A DNA stretch of 64,000 nt from Alicyclobacillus tolerans (GTDB lineage: Bacteria > Bacillota > Bacilli > Alicyclobacillales > Alicyclobacillaceae). The notes under the pieces were generated by a model that searched no databases, was not told the DNA's origin, and saw only the letters and a program-made list of their open reading frames with translations. Both the position numbers and the translations under genes were made by a program. The stretch lies in NCBI RefSeq assembly GCF_900142255.1, contig NZ_FRAF01000014.1, forward strand, positions 22,616 through 86,615, given 5' to 3'. Shown in pieces: positions 53,492 to 62,657 of the stretch. Every line of letters starts with the position of its first letter. Positions within the stretch are counted from its first letter, which is position 1.

Positions 53492-54667
53492 ATGGGAATT
53501 AAAAATTGGAAATTACCTATAAGCTTATTCTCTTTAAGCCCTCTCGCTCTTGTCGGAATTGCTTCGCCACAAGTCAGTGTTCATAAGCCCGTGTGGGAAG
53601 CCCATCCTCCTATTCACATTCGAGGCAATGCAACATCTTCTTATCAATCAGGATATACCCCTTTACAGATTAAAACAGCTTATGGCATAAACAGCACATC
53701 CTATACCGGTGCGGGAGAAACCGTAGCGATTATAGACGCGTATGGCAGTCCAACAATCCAAAGCGATTTGAATACATTTGATTCTCAATTTGGTTTGCCA
53801 AGCGCCAATGTAACGATTGCTTATCCTGATGGAACACCGAATAAAACTGACAGTGGTTGGGCTTTAGAGACTTCCCTTGACGTCGAATGGGTACATGCTT
53901 TAGCACCTGATGCCAAAATCCTATTAGTGGTAGCCAAATCAGCTTCTACATCCGATTTAGTTAATGCTATTAACTATGCGTCTTCTCATGGGGCTCAAGT
54001 GGTTTCCAATAGTTGGGGTGGTTCCGAATTTTCAGGTGAAACAAGTTACGACAGCGATTTTCAACATCAAGGGATTGTTTATACCGCCTCTGCAGGTGAT
54101 AGTGGAGCTGGTGCAGAATGGCCAGCCGCTTCTCCTTACGTCCTCTCTGTCGGTGGCACAACTCTAAATCTAAACAGCAATGGTACATGGCAAAGCGAGA
54201 CAGCTTGGTCAGACTCAGGCGGAGGGACCAGTCAATATGAGTCCCGTCCAGCTTATCAAAACAACTGGCAATCCGTCGTAGGTACGCAACGTGGTATTCC
54301 TGACGTGGCTTGGGATGCCAATCCAAGTACAGGTGTTGCTATCTATGACAGTACGCCCGATCAAGGACAGTCAGGTTGGTTTGTAGTTGGCGGAACCAGT
54401 GTTGGAGCTCCTAGTTGGGCAGCCATGATAGCATTGGCTGATGAGGGAAGAGTAGCTGCCGGTAAAAATCCATTTTCCAACATTCAATTAAATACCGATC
54501 TCTATAATCTTGCGGGTACAACAGATAGCACTGGATACGAAACTTACTTTCACGATATTACTTCCGGCAGTAATGGCAACCCAGCTTTACCCGGTTACGA
54601 CTTGGTCACTGGGATTGGCAGTGGGCAAATGAACAATTTGCTAGGCGCGCTTGTTTCAGCTCCATGA
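53492..54667 (+). CDS. Secreted serine-carboxyl peptidase (S53 sedolisin, kumamolisin-like)
   Basis: A 391-residue acid protease of the sedolisin family. The catalytic residues are Glu126 and Asp130 (WALETSLDVEW), oxyanion Asp203 (SAGDSGAG) and Ser303 (GGTSVGAPSWAA). The calcium site is built from FHDIT and GYDLVTGIGS. The signal peptide is SLFSLSPLALVGIASPQ. Unlike kumamolisin and most S53 enzymes, there is no ~180-residue pro-domain: only about 45 residues precede the YTPLQIKTAYGI start of the mature enzyme. GAGGTGG precedes the ATG. It follows the G1 peptidase in the same direction. Confidence 0.93.
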   Translation: MGIKNWKLPISLFSLSPLALVGIASPQVSVHKPVWEAHPPIHIRGNATSSYQSGYTPLQIKTAYGINSTSYTGAGETVAIIDAYGSPTIQSDLNTFDSQFGLPSANVTIAYPDGTPNKTDSGWALETSLDVEWVHALAPDAKILLVVAKSASTSDLVNAINYASSHGAQVVSNSWGGSEFSGETSYDSDFQHQGIVYTASAGDSGAGAEWPAASPYVLSVGGTTLNLNSNGTWQSETAWSDSGGGTSQYESRPAYQNNWQSVVGTQRGIPDVAWDANPSTGVAIYDSTPDQGQSGWFVVGGTSVGAPSWAAMIALADEGRVAAGKNPFSNIQLNTDLYNLAGTTDSTGYETYFHDITSGSNGNPALPGYDLVTGIGSGQMNNLLGALVSAP

Positions 54668-54686
54668 TGTAACCGTAAGCCAATAT

Positions 54687-54724
54687 GCGTTGCATCATTG
54701 GCAAAAATGCCAATGATGCAACGC
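54687..54724. terminator. 17-bp perfect stem-loop after the protease genes
   Basis: GCGTTGCATCATTGGCA and its exact complement surround an AAAA loop. No U-tract follows on either strand, but the length and position between convergent genes suggest a bidirectional transcription end or 3' mRNA stabiliser. Confidence 0.65.
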
Positions 54725-54744
54725 GATACATAACCGCCAACAAA

Positions 54745-55752
54745 CTATTGCAATAATTTGCCCAGCCGGCGATAAGATTCTACTCTTGCAGAATGACTAT
54801 AAATAGACGAACTGATAATAATTTCATCCGCTGATGTTTCTCTAATGAAGTCTAGAATCTTTGCTTCAACTGTAGAAAGAGTTCCAATAAAAGTATACCT
54901 TGCTCTTTCCTCTAACGCTGCCTTTTCCATTGGATTCCACAGTTCATCTATATTCTCCACAGGTGGTGGCAGTTGACCAGGTTTTCCTCTGATTAAACTG
55001 AGCACCTGCTGCTGCATGGAGGTAGCCAGGAATTTTGCCTCTTCATCACTTTCAGCGACAATCACATTTGCACCTACCATTACGTATGGCTTAGCTTCAG
55101 CTGATGAAGATTGAAAGAGTTGTCGATACTGTTGAATAGCATACAGCAGATAACCTGGAGAAAAATGACTAGCAAAAGCAAAAGGAAGTCCAAGTCGCGC
55201 AGCTAGTCTGGCACTGAAATCACTGGATCCGAGCAACCATATAGGAATGGACAATCCCTCACCGGGAATAGCTCGAACGCGCCTTTCTTCACCATGCGAT
55301 TCAAAATACTGTTGTAATTCATTCAGCAATTCAGGAAAATCATCGCCATCTTGCTGTAATCCCCTGCGGATAGCCCGCATGGTTGCACGATCGGAGCCAG
55401 GTGCCCGTCCTAGACCGAGATCGATACGACCAGGAAACAATGATTCCAATGTTCCAAACTGTTCAGCAATCATGAGCGGAGAATGATTGGGTAACATAAT
55501 TCCACCTGAGCCTACGCGAATCTTTTGGGTACCTGCAGCAATATGCGCAATAACCACCGATGTAGCAGAACTCGCTATACCGGGCATGTTGTGATGCTCG
55601 GCCAGCCAATAACGATGATATCCCCAATTCTCAACATGTTGAGCTAAATCCAAACTATTACGAAGGGCATCTGCTGCCGTATTTCCCTGCACGATGGGCA
55701 CTAAATCCAAGACCGACAAACGGACACCAGTATCCGCAAATGTTTTAGACAA
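54745..55752 (-). CDS. LLM-class flavin-dependent oxidoreductase
   Basis: Bacterial luciferase-like monooxygenase, about 335 residues. Family features are [12 protein letters not shown] at the start, [40 protein letters not shown] and [11 protein letters not shown]. This subgroup (YwcH/YhbW-like) has no known single substrate. I placed the start at the TTG (55752), which has AGGGGG 9 nt upstream and gives the usual N-terminus. The open frame extends to 55827 without a ribosome binding site. Confidence 0.9.
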   Translation of the reverse strand: MSKTFADTGVRLSVLDLVPIVQGNTAADALRNSLDLAQHVENWGYHRYWLAEHHNMPGIASSATSVVIAHIAAGTQKIRVGSGGIMLPNHSPLMIAEQFGTLESLFPGRIDLGLGRAPGSDRATMRAIRRGLQQDGDDFPELLNELQQYFESHGEERRVRAIPGEGLSIPIWLLGSSDFSARLAARLGLPFAFASHFSPGYLLYAIQQYRQLFQSSSAEAKPYVMVGANVIVAESDEEAKFLATSMQQQVLSLIRGKPGQLPPPVENIDELWNPMEKAALEERARYTFIGTLSTVEAKILDFIRETSADEIIISSSIYSHSARVESYRRLGKLLQ

Positions 55753-55934
55753 CCTATATATCCCCCTAAAAATTTTCATAAAGATGAGATCATCAAGATA
55801 AAAAGCCGCCAGGGGCAGCTCTTCCAATAAATGAATTGTATTCTTTTATTTTACCCAATCGTTAAACGAACATCATCCCAAACGGCATATTTCTATCTTG
55901 TCAGAAAAATAAATCAGCGAAAAGTAAAGGAATT

Positions 55935-57548
55935 TCAGGAAAGAACCCTGTTTCCCATGGAAAACGGTACAGGGGAGGTATCCTGAATTCTTTCTGTAGA
56001 CAGAACTGTCGCTAGGAAGAGCGTGAAAATCATCAGAAATAAATCCGCTCCTAAAAACGATTGAAAATGCAATTTGGGCAGATAAACTCCTAAAATTAGC
56101 AATGCCACACAGAAAAAGATAAATACAGCACTCCATCGACGTCTTGCTTTGACGGCTGTCCATTGTAAGTTGTCTCTGTTTTCGATGAGTGTTCCTAGCA
56201 AAATAACCAGCAATGACAGACCACTGCCTACCCACATAGGATTAATCCCGAAAGGAAAGACCGTTGCTGACAAACCTGTCACAGCATTCCATCCAAATCC
56301 AGCCAAAACTCCGGCAATCATCGAAAAAACTATAGTTTTTTCCCGTACGGCTGGCCAAAGCAACACAGATAAAGTAGGGCCAACAATCGCAGCATTGCGC
56401 AATGTTAAACCGAATACAGCCCACCAAGCAAGATCTCCCGGTCGCGCCAATGCATATAGAACAATCATCATTCCCTGAATCAACATGGACAAGCGAACCA
56501 AACGACGAATACGATCATGGTTATGGGAAAGACTCTTACGATTCAAGAGATCCAATCCTAAACTTGATGCTCCAGAAAACATTAGTGGCGCACACCAGAT
56601 GAGCGCAGAAGCCCAAAATCCCAACCCTACCAAGACAATGGCCCAATGAGGTGCCACGATTTTTAAATAAGCAGGAAAAGCCAATAAGCCATTTTTTTGT
56701 AAAGGATGACCCATTCTTGCAGCCACACCTAGCCAAGCTGGTACTACGGCAAATGCAATTAAAACGACCGATGACAAATAAACTCCCATCTTGCCTTTCT
56801 TTACATTTTTAGCCGAAGCAATTGTCTGAAATTCAGCCTGAGCACTAACGGAATTTAAAAGATTCATGCCAAACCAGACTAATAAAGTGCTAGCACCAAC
56901 CCCAAACAAATCGTGAAACGAAACAGGCAAGGTTTGAAGATGAGTGACATGAACCGAGCGTGTTCCCCGGAAACTAAAATATGCAGCGACACCTAGTCCA
57001 ACCGTAAAAAGAAGCAGATTAGCTACCTGGACATAAGCCAATGACCACAGTCCACCAAGAGAAACATAGATAATCACCAACAAAGTCGTAGCAATCAATA
57101 CGATAGGCAAACTCCAGCCAAGAATGACATGCAAATAAGAAGCAGCTGCCAATACATTTTTCATTGCAAAAATAGGAAATGTTATTCCAATCACAAGCGC
57201 AGCAACATCTCGAGCCTTGTTTCCGTATTTTTGACCCAACAAATGAGAACTTGTTAAATATCCGATATTACGGAAAGGTTTAAGCAAAAACGCTGCAACG
57301 ACGAGAGAAGAAACAATGATTGAGACCCCATACCAAAGGGCAGAAATACCACTTTGATAAGCCGTATCTATCTCCACAGCAAACATGGATGAACCCCACA
57401 TAGCGGTCATCATGATAAAAACGTTCCATACACCAAAACGCCGCCCACCATCCATGAATTGACTAGCAGTTTGGGCACGTCGTTTTGCAAATTGACTAAG
57501 AAGCAAAAGTAAACATGTATAAAGAAGAATCAAGAACAAAAAAAGCAT
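55935..57548 (-). CDS. Sodium:solute symporter (SSS family), second copy
   Basis: A 537-residue membrane protein with about 13 hydrophobic helices. The N-terminal FMDGGRRFGVWNVFIMMTAMWGSS corresponds to the substrate/sodium helix of SSS transporters and resembles WSVGGRRFGVLFVF of the symporter at 43-44.7 kb. It has no DUF3311 partner and a longer C-terminus. Substrate unknown. The ATG follows GAGGGGG. Neighbouring genes give no hint about substrate. Confidence 0.86.
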   Translation of the reverse strand: MLFLFLILLYTCLLLLLSQFAKRRAQTASQFMDGGRRFGVWNVFIMMTAMWGSSMFAVEIDTAYQSGISALWYGVSIIVSSLVVAAFLLKPFRNIGYLTSSHLLGQKYGNKARDVAALVIGITFPIFAMKNVLAAASYLHVILGWSLPIVLIATTLLVIIYVSLGGLWSLAYVQVANLLLFTVGLGVAAYFSFRGTRSVHVTHLQTLPVSFHDLFGVGASTLLVWFGMNLLNSVSAQAEFQTIASAKNVKKGKMGVYLSSVVLIAFAVVPAWLGVAARMGHPLQKNGLLAFPAYLKIVAPHWAIVLVGLGFWASALIWCAPLMFSGASSLGLDLLNRKSLSHNHDRIRRLVRLSMLIQGMMIVLYALARPGDLAWWAVFGLTLRNAAIVGPTLSVLLWPAVREKTIVFSMIAGVLAGFGWNAVTGLSATVFPFGINPMWVGSGLSLLVILLGTLIENRDNLQWTAVKARRRWSAVFIFFCVALLILGVYLPKLHFQSFLGADLFLMIFTLFLATVLSTERIQDTSPVPFSMGNRVLS

Positions 57549-57663
57549 TCCTGCACCCCCTCGGCGCTAAATCATTCCGATGTCATACTATATCGTTATT
57601 TATCCGAGTTTGTCAATCGGAAAAGTTTAAATTTAAGACTTTTTATTCATAAATTTTCATACC

Positions 57664-57708
57664 AAAAAAAGCTGCCCCGTCTGTGGTTTGACCACGATTG
57701 GGACAGCT
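57664..57708 (-). terminator. Terminator of the SDR gene
   Basis: On the minus strand AGCTGTCCC and GGGGCAGCT pair, with an inner GTGGT/ACCAC stem, followed by seven Ts. It lies about 70 bp after the SDR stop. The other strand also has GATTTTT after the hairpin. Confidence 0.88.
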
Positions 57709-57777
57709 CTGATTTTTCCAGGCCAAGCACTGGATTTTTTGCTGATCTGTAAGGATAAACAGAAAAATATACAAGCG

Positions 57778-58497
57778 TTATTGCGGATTTGTCGTCCAAA
57801 TCCCTGCTAAATTGACAAAAGCGCGATCAGGCAGATTTAAAATGGAGTAAATGAGCTCGGCAACATCCTCCGGTTGTAACATCCTATCTTCCTCACCTAT
57901 TTTTAAACCGATTGATTTCGCCATTTCTGTATTGACGGTGCTAGGTGTCAGCGCCGTTACACGAATATTGAATTTACGCGCTTCTTGCATTAAAGACTCC
58001 GTAAATCCAAGGACGGCAAACTTGGACGCTGAATAGGCGGAAGTGGTAGCATTCCCTTTCTGACCTGCCGTAGAGCTGATGTTGATAATGTTACCTGTAT
58101 TGCGCTTCATCATCTCCGGCAAAATGGCGCGTGTAACGTAATACGTGCCAAATAAATTAACTTTGACAATCTGCTCCCATTCATCCGGATCCATTTCTGC
58201 CACCGTACCAAACTTTGCCATACCTGCATTATTGATGAGAATATCTATCGGACCGAGTGATTGTGTTAATTTCGCAACTGCCGAATTTATTTGATCCCGT
58301 TGAGCCACATCCGCACTGACAAAAGAGGTTTTGACATGGTAAGAGCGGGTTAATTCTTCACTCAGCGTTTGTAAATCTGTTTCATTACGGGCTAATAAAC
58401 CCAAATGTACACCTTCAGCAGCCAATCGATGCGCAATAGCCCGACCAATGCCTTTTCCTGCACCAGTTACGAGTGCGACTTTACCTTTGAACTGCAT
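57778..58497 (-). CDS. Short-chain dehydrogenase (3-ketoacyl reductase-like, YqjQ-like)
   Basis: Classical SDR of about 239 residues. The cofactor motif is VTGAGKGIGRAIA, the structural NNAG is in INNAGMAKFG, and the catalytic Ser-Tyr-Lys are in ISSTAGQKGNATTSAYSASKFA. Closely follows namA on the same strand (30 bp gap), as B. subtilis yqjQ lies near yqjM. Several in-frame starts exist (58509 GTG, 58506, 58503, 58497); the last has the best spacing from AGGGTG. Substrate is unproven. Confidence 0.88.
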   Translation of the reverse strand: MQFKGKVALVTGAGKGIGRAIAHRLAAEGVHLGLLARNETDLQTLSEELTRSYHVKTSFVSADVAQRDQINSAVAKLTQSLGPIDILINNAGMAKFGTVAEMDPDEWEQIVKVNLFGTYYVTRAILPEMMKRNTGNIINISSTAGQKGNATTSAYSASKFAVLGFTESLMQEARKFNIRVTALTPSTVNTEMAKSIGLKIGEEDRMLQPEDVAELIYSILNLPDRAFVNLAGIWTTNPQ

Positions 58498-58527
58498 CTT
58501 CATCATCACCCTATCTGAAATTCAAAC

Positions 58528-59550
58528 TTAATAAGCACGTTCATACTGTTTAGGCACGTTGGGTTCAACACCCAGAGCCTTGGCAGCATGAGTGGCCCAA
58601 TACGGATCGCGCAGCATGCCTCGAGCAATTGCCACCAAATCAGCGTCCTGATTGCCAATCACCGACTCAGCCAATTGATAATCTTCCAAAATGCCGACAG
58701 CAATCACAGGTACATTGAGTGCCTCTTTAATAGCACGCGCAAATGGCACCTGATAACCAGGATAATTGCCGGGTTTCCGTGCCCCTGGTCTTCCTTCCCC
58801 ACCTGAACTGACATGAAACATATCCACGCCAGCTTCCTTATATCTGCGGCCGATCTCGATCATATGATCTAATCCATAACCGCCATCAACATACTCCACC
58901 GCAGAAACACGAATCAGCAACGGCATGTTGCTTGGCATTTCACTCTTGACCGCTTGAATGACTTCCACTCCAAATCGAGCCAAATCCTGACCATATTCAT
59001 CGTCTCGATGGTTGGTATAAGGCGATTGAAACTGATGGATTAAGTAGCCGTGCGCCCCGTGTAATTCAATGGTATCAACACCTGCTTGAACAGCTCTGCG
59101 CGCACTTTGTCCAAATTTCTCCACCATTCTTTTGACTTCGTCTGTGGAAAGCGCTTTGGGAGTTTTATATCGAGGTCCTTCAAAAGGGATGGCCGAAGGC
59201 GCTACTGGCTGTACTGCATCTTCCGCTTTTCGGCCAGCATGGGCAATTTGAATGCCAATCTTCGAACCATAATTATGACAAGCATCAATAATTCGGGCAA
59301 ATGCAGGAATCTGATCATCAGACCATAGACCGAGATCGTAATCTGTAATTCTTCCGTCTGGTTCTACATCGGTCATCTCAACCAAAATGAGCCCGGTACC
59401 GCCTATAGCCCGACTGGTCAAATGAGTATAATGCCAATCATTCGGTTTGCCATCCTTCGCAGTAACCGAATATTGACACATGGGTGCCATGACAATTCGA
59501 TTCTTTAACTCTAACCCTTTTAATTGAAATGGGGTGAATAGATAGGCCAT
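58528..59550 (-). CDS. namA: NADPH dehydrogenase NamA (YqjM, old yellow enzyme)
   Basis: FMN enzyme of the old yellow enzyme family that reduces activated C=C bonds and quinone-like electrophiles. The 340-residue protein matches B. subtilis YqjM: Cys25 and Tyr27 in MAPMCQYS (YqjM Cys26 and Tyr28), substrate-binding histidines in IELHGAHGYLIHQF, and the FMN site VGILEDYQLAES plus DLVAIARGMLRDP. AAAGGAGG precedes the ATG at 59550; the longer open frame has no signals. It is divergent from rnz and starts a two-gene unit with an SDR. Confidence 0.95.
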   Translation of the reverse strand: MAYLFTPFQLKGLELKNRIVMAPMCQYSVTAKDGKPNDWHYTHLTSRAIGGTGLILVEMTDVEPDGRITDYDLGLWSDDQIPAFARIIDACHNYGSKIGIQIAHAGRKAEDAVQPVAPSAIPFEGPRYKTPKALSTDEVKRMVEKFGQSARRAVQAGVDTIELHGAHGYLIHQFQSPYTNHRDDEYGQDLARFGVEVIQAVKSEMPSNMPLLIRVSAVEYVDGGYGLDHMIEIGRRYKEAGVDMFHVSSGGEGRPGARKPGNYPGYQVPFARAIKEALNVPVIAVGILEDYQLAESVIGNQDADLVAIARGMLRDPYWATHAAKALGVEPNVPKQYERAY

Positions 59551-59834
59551 TTCTCTTCCTCCTTTAGGCGTTTCGCCACCCGTATAGGATATACTGTCGT
59601 ATCTCCTATATCCAGAAAGATGAGTTCGCAACGCTTTTATCTGGCTGATGGATGAACATAACTTCCTAACCAATAGTCAGTATAATATATTTACACAGGA
59701 ACTTAAAGTTTGCATCTATGCCTATACAGATGAGACTGACTACCATTGGAATCCTTCAGAATGAACAGTTCACTGGTTTGCCATACTCACTTTACTGGTA
59801 AACTTGCTCCAGCAAGGGAAAGGAGGATTGAGGT

Positions 59835-60752
59835 GTGGAACTTTATTTTTTGGGAACGGGAGCTGGATTGCCGAGCAAGCGACGCAATGTTTCTTCGTTG
59901 GCGCTGCGTTTAGAAAGTGAGCGATCTAGCTTTTGGTTGTTTGACTGTGGTGAAGGAACTCAACAACGTATGCTGAACTCGCCGCTCAGTCCTCAAAAAT
60001 TAGAAAAAGTATTTATTAGTCATCTTCATGGCGACCATCTCTATGGTCTACCAGGAATGATGGCCAGCCGTGGTTTTCAAGGTGGAGAATCACCTGTAGT
60101 GATTTATGGTCCTCATGGCGTGGAAGATTTTTTGAAAACAGCGTTTTCTGTCAGTCACACTTATTTACCCTATCATGTTCAATTTGTCACGATTTATGAT
60201 GGATGGTCGTTTGAGGATGACCAGTTCCAAATACATTGCAGAGTGCTCAACCACACTATAACTTCCTACGGATTTCGAATAGAAGAAAAAGAAAAACCAG
60301 GGAGATTGCGAGCAGAACAACTTCAACTGCTCGGTATCTCGCCTGGACCCCTGTATGGAGATTTGAAAAAAGGGTTAGACGTCAGACTCCCAGACGGCAC
60401 CATTCTGCGTAGCAAAGATTACCTTGACCCACCCAGACCTGGACGCATCATTACTCTATTAGGAGACACCAGACCTACAGAAGTTTCTATTGATTTGGCT
60501 CACCAAAGCGATTGGCTTGTTCATGAAGGAACCTATCGACATTCAGATGCTCATCTTGCTCTAAACCATGGCCATTCCACGAATGTGGAAGCCGCCATGA
60601 TTGCTAAAAAAGCTGGTAGCCAATGTTTAATTCTTACCCATCTGAGTGCCCGCTACAATGAAAAAGAATTACATGACTATTGGCAAGAGGCGGCTGCTAT
60701 ATTCCCCAATACTCTAATAGCGCACGATCATATGTCGATCCCGTTGTCATGA
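59835..60752 (+). CDS. rnz: Ribonuclease Z
   Basis: Metallo-beta-lactamase-fold endonuclease that trims tRNA 3' ends. The zinc motif is ISHLHGDHLYGLPG. It also has an N-terminal LGTGAGLPSKRRNVSSLAL, the flexible-arm region, GDTRPTEV and the closing ILTHLSARY and HDHMSIPL histidines. The 305-residue length is that of the short form. The GTG start has GGAGG 8 nt upstream. In B. subtilis rnz (yqjK) is also divergent from and near yqjM, so synteny is kept. Confidence 0.96.
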   Translation: MELYFLGTGAGLPSKRRNVSSLALRLESERSSFWLFDCGEGTQQRMLNSPLSPQKLEKVFISHLHGDHLYGLPGMMASRGFQGGESPVVIYGPHGVEDFLKTAFSVSHTYLPYHVQFVTIYDGWSFEDDQFQIHCRVLNHTITSYGFRIEEKEKPGRLRAEQLQLLGISPGPLYGDLKKGLDVRLPDGTILRSKDYLDPPRPGRIITLLGDTRPTEVSIDLAHQSDWLVHEGTYRHSDAHLALNHGHSTNVEAAMIAKKAGSQCLILTHLSARYNEKELHDYWQEAAAIFPNTLIAHDHMSIPLS

Positions 60753-60861
60753 TGAAAAAATCAGACCTCACCAGCACAACCATACATCTTAGCCTCGTTG
60801 CAAAAGAAGAGTTTTTATGGACAATTAGGAAGGAAGCTCATATTCATGATGAGGTGAATCT

Positions 60862-61869
60862 GTGAAAACGAAATCGAGATACTGGGCCATTCTGAGTACG
60901 TTGACTATCCTAACATTCGTGACGGGCTGCGGAACACATTCGCTTTCTTCTCAAACAAACCGTTCTACAGTCGCGAATCCAACCTCAGGGACAGCCAATG
61001 TGGCTTATGCTGGTTCACTGCAACTCGTGAATGACCAATTCATTGGACCTGCTTTCACAAAAGTTACGGGTATTCCTTACGAAGGACGTGGAGGAGGAGC
61101 ACTTGGCGTAGCGCACCTCATTGCAAACAACGAAATCTCACCGAATGTTTTTGAAAGTATAGGAACTGCTCCTCTCGAGCAAATGGGAGCAAAGACGCCT
61201 AAATGGGCCATTGGATTTGCAAGCTCTCCGCTCGTTATTGCCTATTCACCGAATAGTCCCTTCGCCTCAAAATTGCAAGAGATTGCCGATGGCCAAAAGC
61301 CACTGCGTAATCTTTTTACCCTAATGGAGCAACCGGGATTTCATCTCGGACGGACGAATCCTGCAACCGATCCACAAGGGCAAGCGTTTATTCTCATGCT
61401 TAAATTGGCGGAGAAAGAATTTCATCTGCCTTCTGGAACGGTGCAAAAAATTATTGGATCATATACCAATCCCAGGCAATTATTTGCCGAAGAAGCCATT
61501 CTATCTCGTTTGCAAGCTGGACAATTGGACGCAACCAGCGCTTATTTACCTGAAGCCATACAGCATCACTTACCGTTCATCCGCTTGCCAGCTACCATCA
61601 ATATGGGCGATCCGTCTGACAAGACTGTCTATGCCAGCGTTCACATGAATATAAACGGCAAAACCATTCAGGGAAAACCGATTGAAATCTACATCACTAC
61701 TGTACCAGGCAACCCAGATCAGAAAGCAGGAGAAAAATTTATCTCCTTTCTTTTATCTAAACAAGGAATAAAAATTTACAAGAAAAACGGTTACTCGATC
61801 ACCCCATTTCAAATTTGGGGGAACAAGCAAGATATTCCTGCGTCTATATATAGCGAAATCCAAGGATAG
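60862..61869 (+). CDS. Molybdate/tungstate-type ABC transporter substrate-binding lipoprotein
   Basis: A 335-residue lipoprotein. The signal peptide ends in a lipobox FVTGCG, giving Cys at residue 23. The mature protein starts near VAYAGSLQLVNDQFIGPAF, like the AGSL motif of archaeal/bacterial WtpA-type tungstate/molybdate binders, and continues with the GRTNPATDPQGQAFILMLKL strand typical of ModA-like proteins. It is the first gene of a three-gene ABC operon. The oxyanion substrate is inferred from family resemblance; exact specificity for molybdate or tungstate is open. GTG start with GAGGTGA upstream. Confidence 0.85.
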   Translation: MKTKSRYWAILSTLTILTFVTGCGTHSLSSQTNRSTVANPTSGTANVAYAGSLQLVNDQFIGPAFTKVTGIPYEGRGGGALGVAHLIANNEISPNVFESIGTAPLEQMGAKTPKWAIGFASSPLVIAYSPNSPFASKLQEIADGQKPLRNLFTLMEQPGFHLGRTNPATDPQGQAFILMLKLAEKEFHLPSGTVQKIIGSYTNPRQLFAEEAILSRLQAGQLDATSAYLPEAIQHHLPFIRLPATINMGDPSDKTVYASVHMNINGKTIQGKPIEIYITTVPGNPDQKAGEKFISFLLSKQGIKIYKKNGYSITPFQIWGNKQDIPASIYSEIQG

Positions 61870-61877
61870 GTTCGTGA

Positions 61878-62657
61878 ATGATGAAGAAATTGCGTTTGGC
61901 TCCATCTGTTGCAATTCTTGCTGGATGGTTATGCACAGCATTTCTTATCCTGCCTTTTGTATCGCTGCTACTTCATCTATCTTGGCGTAATATTTGGTCT
62001 GTCTGGATAGAGAGTGGTGGCACGCCGCTTTTTTATTCATTGTGGAGCACCGCTATCAGCTTATGCGTCACTCTTTTATTTGGTACTCCTCTTGGCTGGT
62101 ATCTTGCACGCGGTCAGGGGATCCTATGGAAGGCTATAGAGATTTTATTATTGATTCCGCTGTTGATGCCCCCGCTCGTAATAGGTCTATTACTCGTCTA
62201 TTTTTATGGACCATACGGAATTATGGGTCATCTCTTGACACACTTTGGACTCAGCGCAACCAATACGATTCTAGCCGTTGTTCTAGCGCAGTTATATGAA
62301 TCTGTGCCATATTATGTGTTTGCCGCTCAAGCTGCTTTCAGTCAAATCGATATTAAATTTGAACGTATCTCTCTGTCTTTGGGTGTTTCACCATGGCAAA
62401 CCTTGCGACGAGTGATTTTCCCACTTGCTCGTCCTGGACTTTTGATTGGTTTTGCTATGGCCTTTGCTCGCGCCATTGGCGCGTTTGGAGCCGTCATTGT
62501 AGTTGCTTATTATCCCAACACACTCCCCGTCAGTATATGGATTGCGCTGGAAGAACAGGGCCTGCCCAGCGCTTTACCATTAGCGCTGCTTTTAATTCTG
62601 GTAGCCCTCCCATTACCTTTGGCTACCGTGTTGTGGAGGAGAGTACACCATGATTGA
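61878..62657 (+). CDS. Molybdate/tungstate-type ABC transporter permease
   Basis: A 259-residue permease with about five hydrophobic helices of the ModB/WtpB kind. The cytosolic EAA loop is SLGVSPWQTLRRVIFPLARP, which contacts the ATPase. The AIGAFGAVIVVAYYPNTLPV segment is typical of ModB proteins. It starts 8 bp after the binding-protein gene and overlaps the ATPase gene by 8 bp. The ribosome binding site is weak (AAGGATAGG), suggesting coupling. Confidence 0.9.
   Translation: MMKKLRLAPSVAILAGWLCTAFLILPFVSLLLHLSWRNIWSVWIESGGTPLFYSLWSTAISLCVTLLFGTPLGWYLARGQGILWKAIEILLLIPLLMPPLVIGLLLVYFYGPYGIMGHLLTHFGLSATNTILAVVLAQLYESVPYYVFAAQAAFSQIDIKFERISLSLGVSPWQTLRRVIFPLARPGLLIGFAMAFARAIGAFGAVIVVAYYPNTLPVSIWIALEEQGLPSALPLALLLILVALPLPLATVLWRRVHHD

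Noticed and set aside
55873..56235. A 120-codon frame overlapping the second symporter gene on the same strand
   Set aside because: It is in another frame of the symporter's 3' part, with no start signals and a composition unlike a real protein.
60748..60865. A 38-codon frame between rnz and the ABC transporter operon
   Set aside because: It starts inside the rnz stop region with no ribosome binding site, and the sequence shows no recognisable domain. The interval is better read as the leader of the transporter operon.
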